This document shows positions 58,499-64,000 of a DNA stretch of 64,000 nt, piece after piece. The stretch spans positions 1-64,000 of the forward strand of contig CAJXSR010000021.1 in assembly GCA_913061275.1 (NCBI GenBank), given 5' to 3'. The position numbers were made by a program, and so were the translations under genes. The DNA is from an uncultured Paracoccaceae bacterium. GTDB taxonomy: Bacteria > Pseudomonadota > Alphaproteobacteria > Rhodobacterales > Rhodobacteraceae. Every line of letters starts with the position of its first letter. Positions within the stretch are counted from its first letter, which is position 1. The notes below the pieces were generated by a model, which made no database searches, had not been told where the DNA came from, and worked only from the letters and a program-made list of their open reading frames with translations.

Positions 58499-59809
58499 AT
58501 GCGCGTATTATTTGCTATTATTCTATGGACGTTAAGTGCCGTTTTTGCCAGTGCCGAGACCGATATTAAAGAGATTACTACGAAAGGTGGAATTAAGGTT
58601 TGGTTGGTCGAAGAGACAAGCATTCCTTTCATCGCTTTGGAAGTGCAATTTAAAGGCGGAACTTCCCTAGATGCACAAGATAAAGCTGGTGCCACGTATT
58701 TGATGACTGGCCTTCTAGAGGAAGGTTCGGGCGATATGGATGCAACCGATTTTTCCCGCGCAACCGAAGAGCTTGCCGCAAGTTTTGGCTATGATGCAGG
58801 TCGTGATACGGTTTCTATTTCTGCACAGATTTTAACTGAAAATCAGAGCCAATCATTGGCTTTGTTAAAGCAAGCCCTAATGCAACCAACCTTTAACCAA
58901 ACGGCATTTGATCGGGTTAAAAAACAGGTTATTTCCATTGTGAAATCCAGCCAAACTGACCCGAATGACATAGCGGGGCGTACAATTCGCACGTTGGCAT
59001 ATCCCGACCATCCCTATAGCCAACCTCGTGAAGGCACAGTTGAAACCGTCGAAATGCTAACTGTCGAAGATATACAAGCAGCATATCAGGCAGCTTTTGC
59101 CAAAGACCGGATGTATGTAAGTGTTGTGGGTGATATAACTGCAGCCGAACTGGGGCCATTGCTGGATGATCTGCTGGGCGACTTGCCTGACAAAGGTCCA
59201 GCCTTGCCACAAAAAACCGCGTTTTCTGCACCGGGTGGGCTGACTGTAGTTGATTTTGATACACCACAAACGGTTGCGATATGGGCGCACAGCGGAATAG
59301 ACCGCGGTGACCCAGAGTTTTTTGCAGCGTACCTGCTTAATCACATTATGGGCGGCAGTGGCTTTACTGCGCGTCTAACGCAAGAAGTACGTGAAAAACG
59401 TGGGCTGACGTATGGGGTATATTCATATCTTGCGCCCTATGATTACGTTAGCATTGTGGGCGGTAGTGTTTCATCGTCAAATGACAGAATTAAAACCGCG
59501 ATTGATGTTATTCAGGATGAATGGCGCAAGATGGCTGATATTGGTGTGACAGAAGCAGAACTGATCGCGGCCAAAAAATATTTAACGGGGGCATATCCGT
59601 TGAGGTTTGATGGTAACGGGCGCATTGCAGGGCTTTTGGTTGGGATGCAAAGGCAGGGTTTGCCGATTGATTACCCCAAGACGCGTAATGACACGATTAA
59701 TGCAGTGACTTTGGAACAAGTGAATTCGGTTGCTAAGTGGTTACTTAAACCTGACGCCATGCGTTTTGTTGTTGTTGGTAAGCCCGAAGGCTTAGTTTCA
59801 ACTGATTAA
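58499..59809 (+). CDS. M16 family peptidase-like protein (non-catalytic)
   Basis: M16 fold with LMTGLLEEGSG at the HxxEH position; LNHIMGGSGFTARLTQEVREKRGLTYGVYSYL. Confidence 0.93.
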   Translation: MRVLFAIILWTLSAVFASAETDIKEITTKGGIKVWLVEETSIPFIALEVQFKGGTSLDAQDKAGATYLMTGLLEEGSGDMDATDFSRATEELAASFGYDAGRDTVSISAQILTENQSQSLALLKQALMQPTFNQTAFDRVKKQVISIVKSSQTDPNDIAGRTIRTLAYPDHPYSQPREGTVETVEMLTVEDIQAAYQAAFAKDRMYVSVVGDITAAELGPLLDDLLGDLPDKGPALPQKTAFSAPGGLTVVDFDTPQTVAIWAHSGIDRGDPEFFAAYLLNHIMGGSGFTARLTQEVREKRGLTYGVYSYLAPYDYVSIVGGSVSSSNDRIKTAIDVIQDEWRKMADIGVTEAELIAAKKYLTGAYPLRFDGNGRIAGLLVGMQRQGLPIDYPKTRNDTINAVTLEQVNSVAKWLLKPDAMRFVVVGKPEGLVSTD

Positions 59810-59856
59810 CCTATCGATACTGTCGAATCGGATGATTTCGTGCTATCCCTAGTGGT

Positions 59857-61662
59857 ATGAATAAACCTAGCCCCAATATCATGGGTTCCCGCCCGCAGAT
59901 CAAGCAACTTGATGATGCCGCTGCAAATCGTATTGCGGCAGGTGAGGTTGTGGAACGGCCCAGTTCTGCGGTTAAGGAACTGGTTGAAAACGCACTGGAT
60001 GCAGATGCCAAACGTGTGGATGTGGCTTATGCGGATGGTGGTAAGACCCTGATCCGTGTTGTGGATGATGGGCTGGGCATTGCACACGATCAGTTGCAAC
60101 TTGCCCTATCGCGTCATGCGACATCTAAAATTGATGGTTCTGATTTGTTGAATATTCACACGTTCGGGTTTCGAGGTGAAGCTTTGCCATCTTTGGGCGC
60201 AGTGGGGCGATTAACCATTACGTCACGGATTGAGGGTGCGGATAGTGCCGCAGAAATTTCAGTGAATGGCGGGCAGGTTTTACCCGTAAAACCTGCTGCG
60301 CGCGGTGTTGGCACAACGGTGGAATTGAACGATCTGTTCCATGCAACCCCTGCGCGGTTGAAGTTTTTGCGCACTGATCGTGCGGAAAGCCAAGCGATTA
60401 CCGATGTGGTCAAACGGCTGGCAATGTCAGAGCCTTATGTGGGCTTTACCCTGCGCGATATATCGGGTGGCGGGCAGGGTCGTGTGACCTTTAGGGCAGA
60501 CGCGCAATCGGGTGATTTGTTTGATGCGGTTCTGGGGCGGTTGCGTTCAATTTTGGCGTCGGAATTTGCTGAAAATTCTGTGCGGCTGGATTTTGAACGC
60601 GAAGGGCTAAGTTTGCATGGTTATGCGTCATTGCCGACTTATTCACGCGGGGCGGCGATTGGGCAGTATCTGTTTGTGAACGGACGCCCTGTGAAAGATC
60701 GCTTGCTTTTAGGTGCCGTTCGCGGGGCTTATTTCGACTTTTTAAGCCGTGATCGACACCCTGTTGTCGCCCTGTTTATCGAATGCGATCCCACATTGGT
60801 TGATGTGAATGTTCACCCTGCCAAAGCGGAAGTGCGGTTTCGTGATCCTGCGGCGGCACGCACTTTGATTGTGTCCGGTTTACGCCATGCGCTGACAGGG
60901 GCAGGGCACCGTGCATCGACCACAGTTGCTGATGCAACTTTGGGCGCGTTTCGCCCTGAAACGCCTGTTTATCAGATGGATCAGCAATCACGCCCTGCAG
61001 CATTTACGCCTGTCCAATCAGGTTTTGCCGAGGTGCAGACGGATTATTCAGGGCGCGTGGAAGAGGCCCCGGTTGAGGTTGATGCGCCGCTGGGGGCCGC
61101 GCGTGCGCAAGTGCATGAGAATTATATCATTGCGCAAACCAAGGATGGCATGGTGATCGTAGATCAACATGCAGCTCATGAACGCTTGGTTTATGAAAAA
61201 CTAAAGGCGCAAATGGCGGTGAACGGTGTGGCGTCACAAGCATTGCTGTTACCCGAAGTTGTGGAATTATCTGAAAATGAACGACTGGCACTGATTGAAG
61301 CATTGCCGACACTCACCAAGTTCGGTCTGGTGATCGAAGAGTTCGGCGGCAACGCGGTTTGTGTGCGTGAAACGCCTGCCATTTTGGGCGAAGTGAATGC
61401 CATTAATTTGGTGCGTGATATATGTGATGAGCTAAGCGATCAGGATAATACCCAAACGGTACAAGATCAGATCGAAGCGATCCTGTCACGGGTGGCTTGC
61501 CATGGGTCAATTCGATCAGGTCGACGAATGCAGGCCGAAGAAATGAACGCACTTTTGCGCAAAATGGAAGCAACACCGCATTCGGGGCAATGTAACCACG
61601 GGCGCCCAACTTATGTGGAATTGAAATTGGCGGATATAGAACGGTTGTTTGGTAGAACATGA
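59857..61662 (+). CDS. mutL: DNA mismatch repair protein MutL
   Basis: IKQLDDAAANRIAAGEVVERPSSAVKELVENALDADAKRVDV, TFGFRGEALPSLGAVGRL; DQHAAHERLVYEKLK. Confidence 0.97.
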   Translation: MNKPSPNIMGSRPQIKQLDDAAANRIAAGEVVERPSSAVKELVENALDADAKRVDVAYADGGKTLIRVVDDGLGIAHDQLQLALSRHATSKIDGSDLLNIHTFGFRGEALPSLGAVGRLTITSRIEGADSAAEISVNGGQVLPVKPAARGVGTTVELNDLFHATPARLKFLRTDRAESQAITDVVKRLAMSEPYVGFTLRDISGGGQGRVTFRADAQSGDLFDAVLGRLRSILASEFAENSVRLDFEREGLSLHGYASLPTYSRGAAIGQYLFVNGRPVKDRLLLGAVRGAYFDFLSRDRHPVVALFIECDPTLVDVNVHPAKAEVRFRDPAAARTLIVSGLRHALTGAGHRASTTVADATLGAFRPETPVYQMDQQSRPAAFTPVQSGFAEVQTDYSGRVEEAPVEVDAPLGAARAQVHENYIIAQTKDGMVIVDQHAAHERLVYEKLKAQMAVNGVASQALLLPEVVELSENERLALIEALPTLTKFGLVIEEFGGNAVCVRETPAILGEVNAINLVRDICDELSDQDNTQTVQDQIEAILSRVACHGSIRSGRRMQAEEMNALLRKMEATPHSGQCNHGRPTYVELKLADIERLFGRT

Positions 61663-62894
61663 TTACAATAGGTGAAAATAATTATTCTTTAAACGACCCG
61701 CTTGTTCTCGGCGCGTTGATCGGCATTGGTGTTCTTTTCCTGATGATTATCTTGCTGATTATGATTGTCCGTCGTGCAGGGAAATCCGGTGCGTCGATGG
61801 ATTATATGGCGGCACAGATGAACCACCTGAACGTGGATGTTCAAACCCTTGGGGCAGGACAACAACAACTGACAGGAAATTTGCAAAGCGTGTCGGATAC
61901 ACAGGCCAATGCGCAAGTAAATTTGATCCAGACGATGGAAAAGCGGTTGGCTACTGTGCAGCAGCATATGAACGATACGCTGCACACGAATGCGTTGAAA
62001 TCGGCGCAGGCTTTGTATGAGATGCATAAAGGAATGAAGGATAGCCTGCACGGCTCTAGCGTGAAAACGACACAGTCGCTAACGCAGTTGCAGGAACGAT
62101 TGGCCACGATTGATAAGGCGCAGACGAATATTGAAAAACTGTCAGGCGATGTGCTGGGCTTGCAGGATATTTTGTCAAACAAACAAACGCGCGGTGCGTT
62201 TGGTGAAATTCAACTGAATGACATTGTGTTCAAAGCACTGGCCCCAGATGCGTATAGTTTTCAGAAGACATTATCGAACGGCAAACGGGCTGATTGCCTG
62301 ATCCATCTGCCAAACCCGCCTGGGCCGATTGTTATCGATGCGAAATTTCCGCTGGAAGCATATGAAGCCATTCGTGCGGCGAAGACAGATGAAGAACTGG
62401 TGATTGCGGCGCGGTTAATGCGATCGTCGTTACGAGTGCATATCAAAGCGATTAGTGAGAAGTATATCATTGAGGGTGAAACCGCAGATGGCGCGTTGAT
62501 GTTTTTGCCATCCGAAGCTGTTTATGCAGAGTTGCATGCGAACTTTGCCGATGTGGTACGGATCGGCTTTGATGCACGGGTCTGGATTGTGTCACCCACA
62601 ACCTGCATGGCAACTTTGAACACAATGCGCGCAGTTCTAAAAGATGCGCGGATGCAAGAACAGGCGGGTGCCATTCGTAAAGAACTAGGATTGCTATATA
62701 AGGATGTTGATCTGTTGGGTAATCGGGTTGAAAATCTGGATAGACATTTCAATCAGGCAGGCAAGGACATCGAACAGATCAAAATCTCGGCCACAAAAGC
62801 GGGCACAAGGGCGCGGCGTCTGGACGCGTTTGATTTTGAAGAGCTGGACGGCGCAAGTGCCGATGTGGTGAAGCTGACACCAAAAACCAATTAG
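61659..62894 (+). CDS. rmuC: DNA recombination protein RmuC
   Basis: GAFGEIQLNDIVFKALAPDAYSFQKTLSNGKRADCLIHLPNPPGPIVIDAKFPLEAYEA; SPTTCMATLNTMRAVLKD. Confidence 0.94.
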   Translation: MITIGENNYSLNDPLVLGALIGIGVLFLMIILLIMIVRRAGKSGASMDYMAAQMNHLNVDVQTLGAGQQQLTGNLQSVSDTQANAQVNLIQTMEKRLATVQQHMNDTLHTNALKSAQALYEMHKGMKDSLHGSSVKTTQSLTQLQERLATIDKAQTNIEKLSGDVLGLQDILSNKQTRGAFGEIQLNDIVFKALAPDAYSFQKTLSNGKRADCLIHLPNPPGPIVIDAKFPLEAYEAIRAAKTDEELVIAARLMRSSLRVHIKAISEKYIIEGETADGALMFLPSEAVYAELHANFADVVRIGFDARVWIVSPTTCMATLNTMRAVLKDARMQEQAGAIRKELGLLYKDVDLLGNRVENLDRHFNQAGKDIEQIKISATKAGTRARRLDAFDFEELDGASADVVKLTPKTN

Positions 62895-62906
62895 GACCGT
62901 AATGAA

Positions 62907-64000
62907 ATGCTGAAAAACCATCCGCAACGCTTGCTTTTAGCCAATGAGTTACATGCGCGACCTTTTCCGAAAGTTACGGCACCTGCATCATGTGCATATT
63001 TGGCGATTACTTCGGAAGGGTCCACGGATAAAGACCGCGCGGTATTGGTCAAACTTCTTGCCTTGATGGGACAAAAGGATGAAACACCCGAAGGCAGCCA
63101 TTATTTTGGCGACCTTGGAACCTGTAAATTAAAATGGGAATGCCATACGGAGTTTGTGGCTTATACATTGTTTGTTGATCGTAAAGATGCGGATTTGTTT
63201 GCGGATAATCCCCATGCGCTATTTCCAGAGGAGTGGATTAAAAGCTCGAACGGGCAGATTTTAAGTTCATGCTTCTTAGAGGTGGTAGGCCCGATTGCGC
63301 AAAAAGCAGCAGATGATTATGTAACTCAAGAGTTTTTTAAGTGCTTTAAAAGTGAAAGCTTGGCTGTGAATTATGTGCTAGGCAAAGAGGCTGTCGTTGC
63401 AAGTGATTTTACCATTGATGAAGAGGGCCAAGTGCGGTTGGCTGTTCTTGCAATAGGTCAGGTCGGTGAAAACCGTTTGGGACGCATCGTGCAACGATTG
63501 CTAGAGATTGAAACCTATAAATCGTTATCTATGTTAACGCTGCCTGTAGCACGCGATATATTCGGGCATGTTGGCGCGTTGAATGAAGAGCTAACAAGCG
63601 CGGTTCAAACAATTACCGAAGGTGAAGGAACGTCGCAAGATCGTCTTGATGCACTGTTATCAGTGTCGGCGCAAATTGAGTATCTGCAATCGCAAAGTGC
63701 CTATCGCTTCAGCGCAGTTGAAGCCTACAGTACGATTGTTACGCAGAGGCTAGAAGTATTGCGTGAAGAACGTATTCAGGGACGACAAACGTTTTCAGAA
63801 TTTATGATGCGCCGCTTTGACCCTGCAATGCGCACGTGCTGGTCTGCACAAACGCGGTTGCGTGATATTTCCAAACGGGCGTCACGCGCATCTGATTTGC
63901 TGGCAACGCGTGTGACTGTGCGCACCAATGAGCAAAATCGTGCGGTGCTGCATCAGATGGATAAACGTGCACAGCTACAGATGCGCTTGCAGGAAACGGT
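62907..64000 (+). CDS. DUF3422 family protein, 3' truncated by window edge
   Basis: My translation from ATG 62907: MLKNHPQRLLLANELHARPFPKVTAPASCAYLAITSEGS...; open to the window end; absent from the ORF track. Confidence 0.88.
   Translation, partial: MLKNHPQRLLLANELHARPFPKVTAPASCAYLAITSEGSTDKDRAVLVKLLALMGQKDETPEGSHYFGDLGTCKLKWECHTEFVAYTLFVDRKDADLFADNPHALFPEEWIKSSNGQILSSCFLEVVGPIAQKAADDYVTQEFFKCFKSESLAVNYVLGKEAVVASDFTIDEEGQVRLAVLAIGQVGENRLGRIVQRLLEIETYKSLSMLTLPVARDIFGHVGALNEELTSAVQTITEGEGTSQDRLDALLSVSAQIEYLQSQSAYRFSAVEAYSTIVTQRLEVLREERIQGRQTFSEFMMRRFDPAMRTCWSAQTRLRDISKRASRASDLLATRVTVRTNEQNRAVLHQMDKRAQLQMRLQET

Overview
Roseobacter-like alphaproteobacterial chromosomal window, judged from gene content and synteny; no taxonomic search was possible. 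It is densely coding, and I saw no rRNA, no convincing tRNA, and no CRISPR array, prophage or transposase. Recognisable blocks: (i) housekeeping genes smpB, dapA and an Slt-type lytic transglycosylase; (ii) mnmD with a divergent MnmC-C-like FAD oxidoreductase; (iii) a cobalamin/cobalt region (cobO, cobN, cobW, DUF1636, a His-rich anchored protein, cbtA, cbtB) with a clear cobalamin riboswitch on the minus strand at about 23.1-23.3 kb; (iv) smc; (v) ALDH, TauE, peroxiredoxin, class I fumarase and USP; (vi) the usual rbfA-truB-rpsO-pnp neighbourhood, but interrupted by accessory genes; (vii) rsmB, heparinase-like, purH, lspA, DUF3035, two M16 peptidases, mutL, rmuC and DUF3422 (cut by the window edge). 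The best candidate for an under-described system is 38.5-44.2 kb, between rpsO and pnp. It holds a GGGGG-tethered lipoprotein with a TbpB-like C-terminal barrel signature, a Slam-like (DUF560, type XI secretion) outer-membrane protein, a small Cys/His protein and a FecCD/BtuCD-type ABC importer. A perfect 16-bp palindrome precedes the importer, and no TonB-dependent receptor is present. All family calls come from reading the translated ORFs, not from database searches.
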